From contig NZ_SJKA01000003.1 of assembly GCF_004331435.1 (NCBI RefSeq), forward strand, positions 62,001 to 126,000: a DNA stretch of 64,000 bases, written 5' to 3'. The translations under genes and the position numbers were made by a program. Source of the stretch: Kribbella sindirgiensis (lineage in GTDB: Bacteria > Actinomycetota > Actinomycetes > Propionibacteriales > Kribbellaceae). The notes under the pieces were generated by a model, which worked only from the letters and a program-made list of their open reading frames with translations, was not told the DNA's origin and ran no database searches. Every line of letters starts with the position of its first letter. The stretch's first letter is position 1. Below, piece by piece: positions 1-8,390 of this stretch.

Positions 1-663
1 TCACCGGCCGAGGCGGAGTTCATGCACCGGCTGGAACCACTGCTGACGCGTGGGATGCGGCGCGGGCTGATCACGACCAGCATCCAACAGCAGGACAGCG
101 GTGCGGCGGTGGTGATCGTCAACGCGGCCGACCAGATCACATCCGCGACCGCAGCGGCCGAGGACCGGATCGCCGACCTCGGCGGTGCGGTGTGGTCGCG
201 ACTGCCGATAGCGGTCGCGATCGTGGTGTCGGCGGCACGCGGCGTACCTGGGCTGGCCACACAGGTTCCGCGGATGCGGCTGCGTAGCCGGTCCGGTCAG
301 TGGCTGGCCGTTCACGCGGCGCCGGTACGCGGACCGCACGGGCTCACGCCGGACATCGCAGTGACGATCGAACCGGCCGGTCCGGCGGCGGTGATCCCGC
401 TGATCGTCGCGGCGTACGGACTGACCGAACGGGAACGGTCCGTCGTGCAGCAGGTGCTGAGTGGCGCCAGCACGAACCAGATCGCGCAGCGGCTGCAACT
501 CTCGCCGTACACCGTGCAGGACCACCTGAAGGCAGTGTTCGACAAGGTGGGAGTGTCCAGCCGGCGGGAGCTGTCCGGGCGGATCTTCTTCGACCACTAC
601 GCCGGCCGACTCGGTGAACAGGTTGGCGCGGACGGCTGGTTCAGCGACGGCGGGCCCAGCTAG
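1..663 (+). CDS. LuxR-family transcriptional regulator, 5' truncated by window edge
   Basis: The reading frame is open from the first base, so the true start lies outside the window; 220 residues are visible. The C-terminal part (about residues 139-195) is a textbook LuxR/GerE helix-turn-helix: a LTERE motif followed by LSGASTNQIAQRLQLSPYTV and DHLKAVFDKVGV. The upstream part resembles the end of a GAF/PAS-like sensor region and is not assigned further. It is a DNA-binding cytoplasmic regulator. It precedes the sugar ABC operon by 303 bp on the same strand, so it may or may not regulate that operon. The family call is firm; the target and signal are unknown. Confidence 0.88.
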   Translation, partial: SPAEAEFMHRLEPLLTRGMRRGLITTSIQQQDSGAAVVIVNAADQITSATAAAEDRIADLGGAVWSRLPIAVAIVVSAARGVPGLATQVPRMRLRSRSGQWLAVHAAPVRGPHGLTPDIAVTIEPAGPAAVIPLIVAAYGLTERERSVVQQVLSGASTNQIAQRLQLSPYTVQDHLKAVFDKVGVSSRRELSGRIFFDHYAGRLGEQVGADGWFSDGGPS

Positions 664-966
664 TCCGAACTGCGGCCAGGTGCCCGCCGGTGGCGATCTG
701 TCCGGATTGTGAATACGAATGCAGACTGAGTGAATACGAATACACCTCGGTCTTGCGGATCACCCAGCGGCGACCTACTCTCTCGCCAAGTGGAACATCA
801 CTTCCACCAAGCGGTAGTCGGGCTGATCCCGATCGGAGAGCCCGGCACCTCCCGCGCGTCGCCGACCGCCCAAGACCGGCCGAAGTCCTTCCAGCCACCC
901 GAAGGCTTCGGCCGATTTTCCAGCGAATTTCTACATCGGTGAAGAAGGCCCTCAGAGGAGGCCATC
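664..966 (+). promoter_or_regulatory. Intergenic leader of the first ABC operon with repeats
   Basis: This 303-bp stretch has no convincing gene. It holds a direct repeat TGAATACGAAT at 710-720 and 731-741, exactly 21 bp apart (two helical turns), which suggests a pair of activator or repressor half-sites. An inverted repeat GTGGAA/TTCCAC sits at 790-807. A hairpin GGCCGAAG/CTTCGGCC lies at 878-913, just ahead of the first permease gene. A strong ribosome binding site AGAGGAGG ends 5 bases before the ATG at 967. Their roles are inferred from position only. Confidence 0.55.
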
Positions 967-1923
967 ATGAGCCTGGGCACCACGATCGCCGCGCCGGCAG
1001 GCCACGAACCGGCACCTGACGTCCGTGACGGCAGCACGAGACCCCGCAGGCGAGGTGACCGCGTCGCCTATCTGTTCCTGGCTCCGTGGTTCGCCGGGCT
1101 GCTGCTGCTCACGACCGGCCCGCTGCTCGGGTCCCTGTACCTGTCGTTCACCAAGTTCAACCTGCTGCAGCCACCCGCCTGGAACGGCTTCGGCAACTAC
1201 CTGAAGCTGTTCACCGACGACCCGCGCTACCTGCAGTCGTTGAAGGTGACCTTCATCTACGTCGCCCTGACGGTCCCCCTCCAACTGGGATTCGCACTGG
1301 CAGTCGCCGTCATGCTGAACCGGCCGCTGCGGGGGATGGCGTGGTACCGCTCGATCTACTACATCCCCTCGTTGCTCGGCGGCAGCGTCGCGATCGCAGT
1401 GATCTGGGGCCAGCTGTTCGACGACGACGGCGTCCTGAACGGCTTCCTCGCCTTCTTCGGCGTCGCCGGCCGCAGCTGGATCTCCAACCCTGACACGGCC
1501 CTCTACACGCTGGTGCTGCTGAACATCTGGCAGTTCGGGTCGCCGATGGTGATCTTCCTGGCCGGGCTCAAACAGATTCCGCAGGAGCTGTACGACGCGG
1601 CGTCGGTGGACGGCGCGAGCGCTTGGCGGAGGTTCTGGTCGGTCACGGTGCCGCTGCTGACACCGATCATCTTCTTCAACGTGGTGCTGCAGATCATCCA
1701 GGCGTTCCAGGCGTTCACGCCGGCGTACGTCGTGAGCGGCGGCAGCGGCGGGCCCTCGGACTCCACCTTGTTCTACACGCTCTACCTGTACCAGCAGGGA
1801 TTCACGAATCTGAACATGGGCTACGCCTCCGCCATGGCATGGGTGCTGCTGCTGATCATCGCCACGTTCACGCTGATCAACTTCGGGCTCGCCCGCCGTT
1901 GGGTCTACTACGAGGACCGCTGA
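967..1923 (+). CDS. ABC sugar transporter permease (MalF/UgpA type)
   Basis: This is a 318-aa inner-membrane permease of the CUT1 carbohydrate importer family. It has about six membrane helices after a charged, cytoplasmic first 35 residues. The EAA loop that contacts the ATPase is visible as DAASVDGASAWRRFWSVTVP near residue 200. The ATG follows a strong AGAGGAGG site. The gene is the first of an operon and its TGA overlaps the ATG of the second permease by one base. No ATPase gene lies in the operon, so a shared MsiK-like ATPase elsewhere probably energises it. The substrate is not readable from sequence; the co-transcribed putative glycoside hydrolase suggests an oligosaccharide. Confidence 0.93.
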   Translation: MSLGTTIAAPAGHEPAPDVRDGSTRPRRRGDRVAYLFLAPWFAGLLLLTTGPLLGSLYLSFTKFNLLQPPAWNGFGNYLKLFTDDPRYLQSLKVTFIYVALTVPLQLGFALAVAVMLNRPLRGMAWYRSIYYIPSLLGGSVAIAVIWGQLFDDDGVLNGFLAFFGVAGRSWISNPDTALYTLVLLNIWQFGSPMVIFLAGLKQIPQELYDAASVDGASAWRRFWSVTVPLLTPIIFFNVVLQIIQAFQAFTPAYVVSGGSGGPSDSTLFYTLYLYQQGFTNLNMGYASAMAWVLLLIIATFTLINFGLARRWVYYEDR

Positions 1924-2771
1924 TGACGACCCTCCAGCAAGCTCCCACGAAACGCCGGTGGCTGACCCACCTGGCCCTGATCGCCGGCACCCTGGTGATG
2001 GTCTACCCGCTGCTGTGGATGGTCGGTGGATCGTTCAAGGACGAGAAGGACATCTTCTCCCAGCTCAATCCGTTCCCCGGTTCGCTGGACCCGCGCAACT
2101 ACGTCGCCGGCTGGACCGCGACGGACCCCACGTTCACCCGGTTCTACGTCAACTCGCTGCTGATCGCGGTTCTCGCGGTGGCCGGCAACGTGATCGCCTG
2201 CACGCTGACGGCGTACGCGTTCGCGCGGCTGGAGTTCCGCGGCAAGAAGGTGTTCTTCGGCATCATGCTCGGCTCGATCATGTTGCCGGCGCACGCCCTC
2301 CTGATCCCGCAGTACGTGCTGTTCTTCAACCTCGGCTGGGTGAACACCTATCTCCCGCTGGTGGTGCCGAAGTTCCTGGCCACCGACGCGTTCTTCATCT
2401 TCTTGATGGTCCAGTTCATCCGCACCATCCCGCGCACGCTGGACGAGGCCGCGATGATCGACGGCTGCGGAAAGGTGCGCATCTTCAGCCGGATCGTCCT
2501 GCCGCTGACCGGCCCGGTGCTGATCACCACCATGATCTTCACCTTCATCTGGACGTACAACGACTTCTTCGCCCAGCTGATCTACCTGTCCTACCCCAGC
2601 AGCGAGACCGTGCCGGTCGCCCTGCGCCGGTTCGTCGACGCGACCGGCGACTCGTCGTACGGGCAACTGCTGGCCATGTCGGTGCTGTCGCTGGTGCCGA
2701 CCTTCATCGTCTTCCTCCTCGCCCAGCGCCGCATCGTCGAGGGCATCGCCACGACCGGCCTGAAGGGCTAG
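1923..2771 (+). CDS. ABC sugar transporter permease (MalG/UgpE type)
   Basis: This 282-aa permease is the usual second CUT1 subunit. It has about six membrane helices and an EAA loop LDEAAMIDGCGKVRIFSRIV near residue 185. The ATG at 1923 was chosen because it overlaps the previous stop by one base (TGATG), the usual coupling for these pairs; the frame stays open further upstream, but that part is out-of-frame sequence of the first permease. It should form a heterodimeric channel with the 967-1923 product and receive substrate from the lipoprotein encoded next. Confidence 0.93.
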   Translation: MTTLQQAPTKRRWLTHLALIAGTLVMVYPLLWMVGGSFKDEKDIFSQLNPFPGSLDPRNYVAGWTATDPTFTRFYVNSLLIAVLAVAGNVIACTLTAYAFARLEFRGKKVFFGIMLGSIMLPAHALLIPQYVLFFNLGWVNTYLPLVVPKFLATDAFFIFLMVQFIRTIPRTLDEAAMIDGCGKVRIFSRIVLPLTGPVLITTMIFTFIWTYNDFFAQLIYLSYPSSETVPVALRRFVDATGDSSYGQLLAMSVLSLVPTFIVFLLAQRRIVEGIATTGLKG

Positions 2772-2788
2772 CCCGAAAGGAATCAGTC

Positions 2789-4099
2789 ATGACCACACCG
2801 CTCAGCCGACGGCACTTCCTGCAGGCCGGCCTCGCAGCCGGCGCGCTCGCACCGCTGCTGTCGGCCTGCAACCTCGACCCCGCGGCCAAGGAAGCGAAGG
2901 AGTCGGTCCGGTTCAGCAGCTACGGCGACCCGACCAAGCTCGGCCTGCGCGGCAAGCTCGCGGACCTGTACACCTCGAGCCATCCGGACGTGAAGATCGT
3001 GTTCGAGGGCACTGCGACCGCGGAGTACTGGGACAAGCTCGCCACCCAGATGGCCGGCGGCAACGCGCCCGACGTGATCAACATCGACGTCCCGCGGATC
3101 GGCCAGTACGGCGCGGCGGGAGCGCTGCAGTCCCTGCAGAAGTACGTCCCGGACACCATCGACACCAAGCCGATCGACCACAACCTGCTGATCCAGGGCC
3201 AGCTGAAGGGCGAGCAGTTCGGCATCCCGGTCGCGATGAGCACCTACAGCATGGGGTACGACGTGACCGTACTCGACCAGCTCGGCCTGGAGCACCCGCA
3301 CCAAACGTGGACCTGGTCCGAGTTCGCGACTCTGGCGAACGAGATCCGGCAGAAGTCCGGCAAGAAGATCTACGGCGCGGAGGACCCCAGCGGGGACACG
3401 GCGTCGTTGCAGATCTTCCTGCGCGGCAAGGGCGAAGACCTGTACAAGAACGGCACGCTTGCCTTCCCCGACTCCTTGCTGACCGAGTGGTTCGAGTACT
3501 GGGCCGCGCTGCGAGCCACCGGCGGCACCATTCCCGCCGACATCGCGGCACAGTCGAAGTACGGCGATTGGCCGGCCGGGCCGCTGGTCAAGAAGCAGGC
3601 GGCGCTCGCGCACATCCAGACGCCCAATCTCAAGGGCGGTTTCCAGGACCTCACCGACCACACCATCGAGATCACCCTGCCGCCGCGGAACACGAAGGAC
3701 GGCAAGTGCGGGACGTTCCCGCAACCGAGCAGCTTCCTGTCGCTGAACGCCCGGAGCAAACGCGCGGACGACGCCGCCGCGTTCATGAACTGGTTCGCGA
3801 ACGGAGCGGAGGCCGCGAAGACGTTGCGACTGATCAGCGGACCGCCCGCCTCCGCGGCCGGCCGGGATGTGCTGCTGAAGGGGAGTGACCTGTCCGCCAG
3901 TGAGAAGCAGGTGCTGGCCTACACCGACCTGGCACTGAAGAACTCCTCCCCGCCGTCGCAGGCCGGCCCGGCCGCCTCGACTGCTGTCGCCGATCTGTTG
4001 CTCAAGACCAGCCAGGACATCGCGTTCAAGAAGATCTCGATCAAGCAGGGCGTCCAGAAGTTCATGGCCGACGCCCGCAAGACCCTCGACGGCAAGTGA
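2789..4099 (+). CDS. Extracellular sugar-binding lipoprotein of ABC transporter
   Basis: This 436-aa solute-binding protein belongs to family 1. Its N-terminus has an SRRHFLQAG twin-arginine-like motif, a hydrophobic stretch and a lipobox LLSAC with the lipidated cysteine at residue 27. It is therefore likely Tat-exported and anchored on the outer face of the membrane. The mature part has the MalE-like fold signature (GNAPDVINIDVPRIGQYG, then aromatic-rich ligand-binding segments). The start follows GAAAGGA by 7 bases. It is co-transcribed with the two permeases. Family call firm, ligand unknown. Confidence 0.92.
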   Translation: MTTPLSRRHFLQAGLAAGALAPLLSACNLDPAAKEAKESVRFSSYGDPTKLGLRGKLADLYTSSHPDVKIVFEGTATAEYWDKLATQMAGGNAPDVINIDVPRIGQYGAAGALQSLQKYVPDTIDTKPIDHNLLIQGQLKGEQFGIPVAMSTYSMGYDVTVLDQLGLEHPHQTWTWSEFATLANEIRQKSGKKIYGAEDPSGDTASLQIFLRGKGEDLYKNGTLAFPDSLLTEWFEYWAALRATGGTIPADIAAQSKYGDWPAGPLVKKQAALAHIQTPNLKGGFQDLTDHTIEITLPPRNTKDGKCGTFPQPSSFLSLNARSKRADDAAAFMNWFANGAEAAKTLRLISGPPASAAGRDVLLKGSDLSASEKQVLAYTDLALKNSSPPSQAGPAASTAVADLLLKTSQDIAFKKISIKQGVQKFMADARKTLDGK

Positions 4100-4109
4100 T
4101 TGGACACCT

Positions 4110-6635
4110 ATGCCTGACCTCGTGATCACACGCAACGAGCAGAACCCCGTCACCACCGGCCGCGTCGCCACCTGGGCGGCCGAGCAACTTGCTCGAGCCG
4201 CAGCAGGCTCTTCGGCGATCCGGCTCGCCACCCTGGACGAGGTCCCCGCCGCGGACCTCGCCGCCGTACCCGAGGCGTACGCCGTCCTCCGCGACGGCGA
4301 CGAGATCGTTGTTGTCAGCAACGACGAGACCGGTCTCCGGCACGGACTGCTCGAGCTCGCCGACCGGGCCGGTGCGGGCGCGGATCTCGCCGGTACGTCG
4401 CCCTTCGCCGAGCAACCGGCTGTCCCGGTACGAGGCCTGGTGCGGTCGTTCTCCAGCGTGGACGAGGACCTGTCGTGGTTCCACGACCAGCAGTTCTGGA
4501 CCGAGTACCTGACCTGGCTGGCGGCCTCCCGCTTCAACCGGTTCCACCTCGCGCTCGGTATGCAGTACAACTACGGCGCCGATCGGCACGGCGCCACCGA
4601 CAACTACCTGTGCTTCGCCTATCCGTTCCTGTTCGACGTGGACGGTTACGACGTGCGGGCCGAGGGGGTCGGCGCGGACGAGCAGAAGCGCAACCTGGAG
4701 ATGCTGCGCTTCATCGCCGCCGAGAGCAAGCGCCGCGGACTGAAGTTCCAGCTCGGGCTGTGGAACCACGCGTACGACTACGGCCGGGATTCGGTACACC
4801 GGTACCCGATCACGGGCATCGGCCCCGACAACCACGCGGCGTACTGCCAGGCCGCCATCGCCCGGCTGCTCACCGAGTGCCCCGACATCGACGGGCTCAC
4901 GTTCCGGGTGCACTACGAGGGCGGCATCCACGACGAGGGGCATGAGGTCTTCTGGCGGGCGGTGTTCGAAGGCGCGAACTCGGTCGGCCGGCCACTCGAG
5001 ATCGACATGCACGCCAAGGGCGTCGACCAGGCCTTGCTCGACGCCGTCGATCTTCCGAACCTGTCCCCGGTGCTGTCCGCGAAGTACTGGGCCGAGCACG
5101 TCGGGCTGCCGTACCACCAGGCGTCGATCCGGGCACGGGAAGCGGCCAAGCCGATCCCGGCCGGCCACGAGATGAAGGGCATCACGGAGTTCTCCCGCCG
5201 GTTCACCCGCTACGGGTACGGCGACTTCCTCCGCGAGGACCGGACCGTGGACCTGATGTTCCGGGTCTGGCCGGGTACCCAGAAGCTCCTCGCGTGGGGT
5301 GATCCCGCGATCGCGGCAGGGTACGGACGGCTGTCGACGTTCGGTGGCTCTCGCGGTGTCGACCTGTGTGAACCTCTGTACTTCAAAGGGCGCAAGGGTA
5401 GCGGCGAACCGGTTGGGCGCGACCCGTACGTCCGCGAGGACCTCCGACTGCCCGGGAACCGGGAGTGGACCAAGTACCGCTACGGCTACCTGTTGTGGGG
5501 CCGGCTGCTCTACAACCCCGAGGCCGAGCCCGAGACGTGGCGTCGCCATCTCCGGTCGACGTACGGCGAGGCTGCGGGGGACGTGGAGGACGCGCTGAGC
5601 CCGCTCAGCCGGATCCTCCCGCTGGTGACGGTGGTCCACGGCGTCGGCGGATCGAACAACGGCTACTGGCCGGAGGTGTACCTCAACCTCCCGATCTCGT
5701 CGCGGGTGCACTCGCAGCACTACGCCGGCGACACCGACGCCCCGGCGAACTGGGGTGGGGTCAGCCCGTTCGACCCGACCACCTTCTACGGCATCGACGA
5801 GTACGTCGCGGCGCTGGCCGGAGGCGAACTCTCGGCCAAGTACACGCCGCTGGAGGTGGCCTCGTGGATCGAGCAACTGGTCGCAGACGGACAGCAGGCA
5901 CTCGGCCGCGCCCAGCAGGTCGCCGACCTGGCGGACCCCCAGGTTCGCAGGGTGCTGATCGATCTCGAGGTCCTGGTCAGGTTGGGCAGGTTCTTCGCCG
6001 GCAAGTTCCGGGCCGCGGTCGACTACTCGACGTACCGGGCGACCGGGGCGGTTGATTCGCTGGAGTCGGCGCTGCGCACCTGCCGGGCAGCACATGCCTC
6101 GTACGCCGAGATCCCGGCGATCGTCGACGGCGTCTATCAGCAGGATCTGCGATTCGGGATCGAGACGTCCGAGCACGGTCACTGGGCGGATCGAATCGCG
6201 GACATGGACGCCGACCTGGCGGCCCTCACCGAGGAACTGCGCGAAGTGGAAGGTGCCGGCCAGGCAGGAGCCGCACTCCCTGCGGCACCGGCTCGGCCGG
6301 CCACGCCTGGCGTGGAACACACGGTGCCGGGGAGCTTCGAGCGGGGCAAACCGGCGACCCTCTCACTGGAGGTGGTCGCTCCGGACGTGGTCGGCGCGAC
6401 TCTGCACTATCGGCACGTGGATCAGTCCGAGTCCTGGCGGCAGGTCCGGATGGAACTGTCCGGGCAGAGCTTGTCAGGCACGATCGACGGCGACTACACA
6501 GCCTCGACGTACCCGCTGATGTACTTCTTCAGCATCCGGCACCGCGACGGCGGGCAAGCCTTCTACCCCGGCCTGGCCGCCGACCTGTCCAACCAGCCGT
6601 ACGTCGTCCTGGGCTCGGCGACCGTCAGCGGATGA
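4110..6635 (+). CDS. Putative glycoside hydrolase, 841 aa, unfamiliar family
   Basis: This large cytoplasmic-looking protein has no signal peptide. After about 105 residues comes a segment VRGLVRSFSSVDEDLSWFHD and then NRFHLALGMQYNYG, followed by FQLGLWNHAY and later FRVHYEGGIHDEG. This pattern resembles the (beta/alpha)8 barrel of GH20/GH67/GH115-like enzymes, which have a small alpha/beta domain before the barrel. Residues from about 745 look like a beta-sandwich. It follows the binding-protein gene by 10 bases, so it probably processes the imported oligosaccharide inside the cell. Acidic residues near EGGIHDE could be catalytic, but this is a guess. Its end overlaps the convergent gene by 11 bp. 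Uronide-releasing or hexosaminidase activity are alternatives. Confidence 0.6.
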   Translation: MPDLVITRNEQNPVTTGRVATWAAEQLARAAAGSSAIRLATLDEVPAADLAAVPEAYAVLRDGDEIVVVSNDETGLRHGLLELADRAGAGADLAGTSPFAEQPAVPVRGLVRSFSSVDEDLSWFHDQQFWTEYLTWLAASRFNRFHLALGMQYNYGADRHGATDNYLCFAYPFLFDVDGYDVRAEGVGADEQKRNLEMLRFIAAESKRRGLKFQLGLWNHAYDYGRDSVHRYPITGIGPDNHAAYCQAAIARLLTECPDIDGLTFRVHYEGGIHDEGHEVFWRAVFEGANSVGRPLEIDMHAKGVDQALLDAVDLPNLSPVLSAKYWAEHVGLPYHQASIRAREAAKPIPAGHEMKGITEFSRRFTRYGYGDFLREDRTVDLMFRVWPGTQKLLAWGDPAIAAGYGRLSTFGGSRGVDLCEPLYFKGRKGSGEPVGRDPYVREDLRLPGNREWTKYRYGYLLWGRLLYNPEAEPETWRRHLRSTYGEAAGDVEDALSPLSRILPLVTVVHGVGGSNNGYWPEVYLNLPISSRVHSQHYAGDTDAPANWGGVSPFDPTTFYGIDEYVAALAGGELSAKYTPLEVASWIEQLVADGQQALGRAQQVADLADPQVRRVLIDLEVLVRLGRFFAGKFRAAVDYSTYRATGAVDSLESALRTCRAAHASYAEIPAIVDGVYQQDLRFGIETSEHGHWADRIADMDADLAALTEELREVEGAGQAGAALPAAPARPATPGVEHTVPGSFERGKPATLSLEVVAPDVVGATLHYRHVDQSESWRQVRMELSGQSLSGTIDGDYTASTYPLMYFFSIRHRDGGQAFYPGLAADLSNQPYVVLGSATVSG

Positions 6636-8283
6636 GGGAAGTCCGGGGGTCCACTGGTTGAGGCTGGTGGACCCCTGTGACCAGCGGTTCCGGTCGGTGT
6701 ACGCCGCGGGGACGGTAGCCGAGTGCGTCGGACACGCCCAGGTAGTCGGACAGCAGCCAGATGATGGCCAGCCACATCTCGGTGCCTTGCAGCCCTGGGA
6801 TCGCGCGGTCGTCGGCGCCGTCCGGAGCGAAGGCGAAGCCGGCGCCGTCGACCCACCGGGGCAGGATGGCGCGCAGCTGTGCCTCGGCCCAACGGCGGCC
6901 GTCCTGTTCGCCGTACGTCGTCTGCTTCCGGGCCAGCCAGAGCGGGTGGATGACGTCGAGAATGTTGCACGCGTTGTAGTTGTCGCCGGTGAACATCCGC
7001 CTGTCGTTGCTGTGGGCAAGGACAGTGGCGACGGCCTGCTCCGGGTACGGCAAGGGAAGACCGAACTGCGCATAGGTACCGCGGGTGAGACGGTAGAAAC
7101 CGTTCACGACCTGCAGCAGTCCGTCGTCGGGATGCGGTGAACCCCAGGCGCCGGTTTCAGGATCGACGCGGGTGTGGAGCCAGCCCATCAAGAGTTCGAG
7201 ATCACCGGGTTTCCGGTTGAAGGCGAGCGCCGTACCGAGGCCGTCGATGCCGGAGCCGGCCGACCAGGCTCTCCTTGCCCAGGGCAAGTTGTCGAGTTCG
7301 TCGAGGGTGAAGTCCGTGCTGATCGGGTGCTCGAAGCCGCTGTCGAGGACCTGGAGGGCGTAGCCGACACACAGGACGTGATAGCTCGCGGGCCCTTGCA
7401 GGACTGAGAGTTCGGCGTCCGACGACTTGCCGAGACCGTCGTCGGAGAGGTCTCCGGGTGATACCAGTCCGGTGGCCGCGTCCTGGCGCGCGCGGAGCCG
7501 CCGTACGAGATCGTCACGGGTGTGGCCGGCCGGCGTCCGGCGTACCAGCAGGTCCGCGATCTCGATCGCGTCGCACCAGGGGCGGATCTCCGGATCGCGA
7601 TCGATCCCGGGACGGTCGACGAAGCGGGAGCCGTCCCAGCAGCGCGCGAGTACGTCGTCCACCTGGCTGCGAGCCTTCGCGGCGAAGTCCGCCAGCTTGG
7701 TCGGTAGATCACCTGACATGGATGCTCCTGTCCGCGAGCGGAGGATACGGGCGGGGTTGCCGGCCGCGACCGAGTCGGCCGGGATGTCCTTGGTGACGAC
7801 CGCGCCGGCGCCGATGATGGTGTGCGGCCCGACCGTCACGCCGTCCAGGATCGTCACGTTGGAGCCGATCCAGACGTCGTCGCCGATCGTGATGCCGACG
7901 GCGGTGTGCGGCTGCTTGAAGATCGGCTCGCCGGGCGCGGTGCCGTGGTTGAAGGCGAGCAGCGACGTGTGCGCGCCGATCCGGACACCGTCGCCGATCG
8001 TCACCACGCCGCGCACCGCGGCGAACGGGTTGATCGTCGAGTCGGCGCCGAGCGCGATCCGGCCGGTGACGTAGGCGTGCGCGGCGATGTACGAACGGTC
8101 CCCCATCCGGAGCTCGTCGCAGTACACGGCGGCCGACTCCGCGACGTACACGTCGGGTGCGAGCTCGACCGACCCGCCGAGCCGCGCCTGCCGTTCGGCC
8201 TGCCGGTCACGCTCGGCCTCGGAGGCCTTCCGGGCGTACTCCCACGGCAGGAAATCCAGTCGCAACGGCTCGTTCGGCAGCAT
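6625..8283 (-). CDS. Hexapeptide acyltransferase fused to unknown helical C-terminal domain
   Basis: The protein is 552 aa. Residues about 35-185 carry left-handed beta-helix hexapeptide repeats typical of LbH acetyltransferases, for example ITIGDDVWIGSNVTILDGV, GPHTIIGAGAVVTKD and AGNPARI. Residues about 190-552 form a different, mostly helical region with repeated tryptophan-rich turns (LQVVNGFYRLTRGTYAQFG, NACNILDVIHPLWLARKQTTYG), reminiscent of an alpha/alpha toroid as in carbohydrate hydrolases or epimerases; I do not recognise the family. The two parts read through without a break. An internal MSGDLPTK methionine at the junction could also start a separate protein. It lies between two sugar operons and diverges from the LacI gene, so carbohydrate modification is likely. 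Confidence 0.72.
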   Translation of the reverse strand: MLPNEPLRLDFLPWEYARKASEAERDRQAERQARLGGSVELAPDVYVAESAAVYCDELRMGDRSYIAAHAYVTGRIALGADSTINPFAAVRGVVTIGDGVRIGAHTSLLAFNHGTAPGEPIFKQPHTAVGITIGDDVWIGSNVTILDGVTVGPHTIIGAGAVVTKDIPADSVAAGNPARILRSRTGASMSGDLPTKLADFAAKARSQVDDVLARCWDGSRFVDRPGIDRDPEIRPWCDAIEIADLLVRRTPAGHTRDDLVRRLRARQDAATGLVSPGDLSDDGLGKSSDAELSVLQGPASYHVLCVGYALQVLDSGFEHPISTDFTLDELDNLPWARRAWSAGSGIDGLGTALAFNRKPGDLELLMGWLHTRVDPETGAWGSPHPDDGLLQVVNGFYRLTRGTYAQFGLPLPYPEQAVATVLAHSNDRRMFTGDNYNACNILDVIHPLWLARKQTTYGEQDGRRWAEAQLRAILPRWVDGAGFAFAPDGADDRAIPGLQGTEMWLAIIWLLSDYLGVSDALGYRPRGVHRPEPLVTGVHQPQPVDPRTSLIR

Positions 8284-8390
8284 GGGAAAACGCTATCCAA
8301 TTCTTGGGACACAGGCCAGCCCCGGGAGGCCGCTGCTAACCTCCCGTCTGACATGAACACTTTTCCGTCTGTGCGAGGGGCGGCCGGGCG

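Noticed and set aside
690-1019. Short plus-strand frames in the leader of the first sugar operon
   Set aside because: No ribosome site at their starts, they run out of frame into the permease, and their residues look random.
2783-4570. Minus-strand frame opposite the binding lipoprotein
   Set aside because: Shadow of the lipoprotein and hydrolase genes; no domain signature.
4062-6320. Long open frame on the minus strand opposite the putative glycoside hydrolase (752 codons)
   Set aside because: It is the antisense shadow of a well-supported coding gene; composition is Arg/Val/Gly-rich without motifs or a ribosome site, as expected from GC-rich codon bias.
8284-8390. Possible LacI half-site GGAAAACGCTATCC in the divergent region before the LacI gene
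   Set aside because: Only the centre and outer GG/CC are symmetric; too weak compared with the AACCGGTT pair to call an operator.
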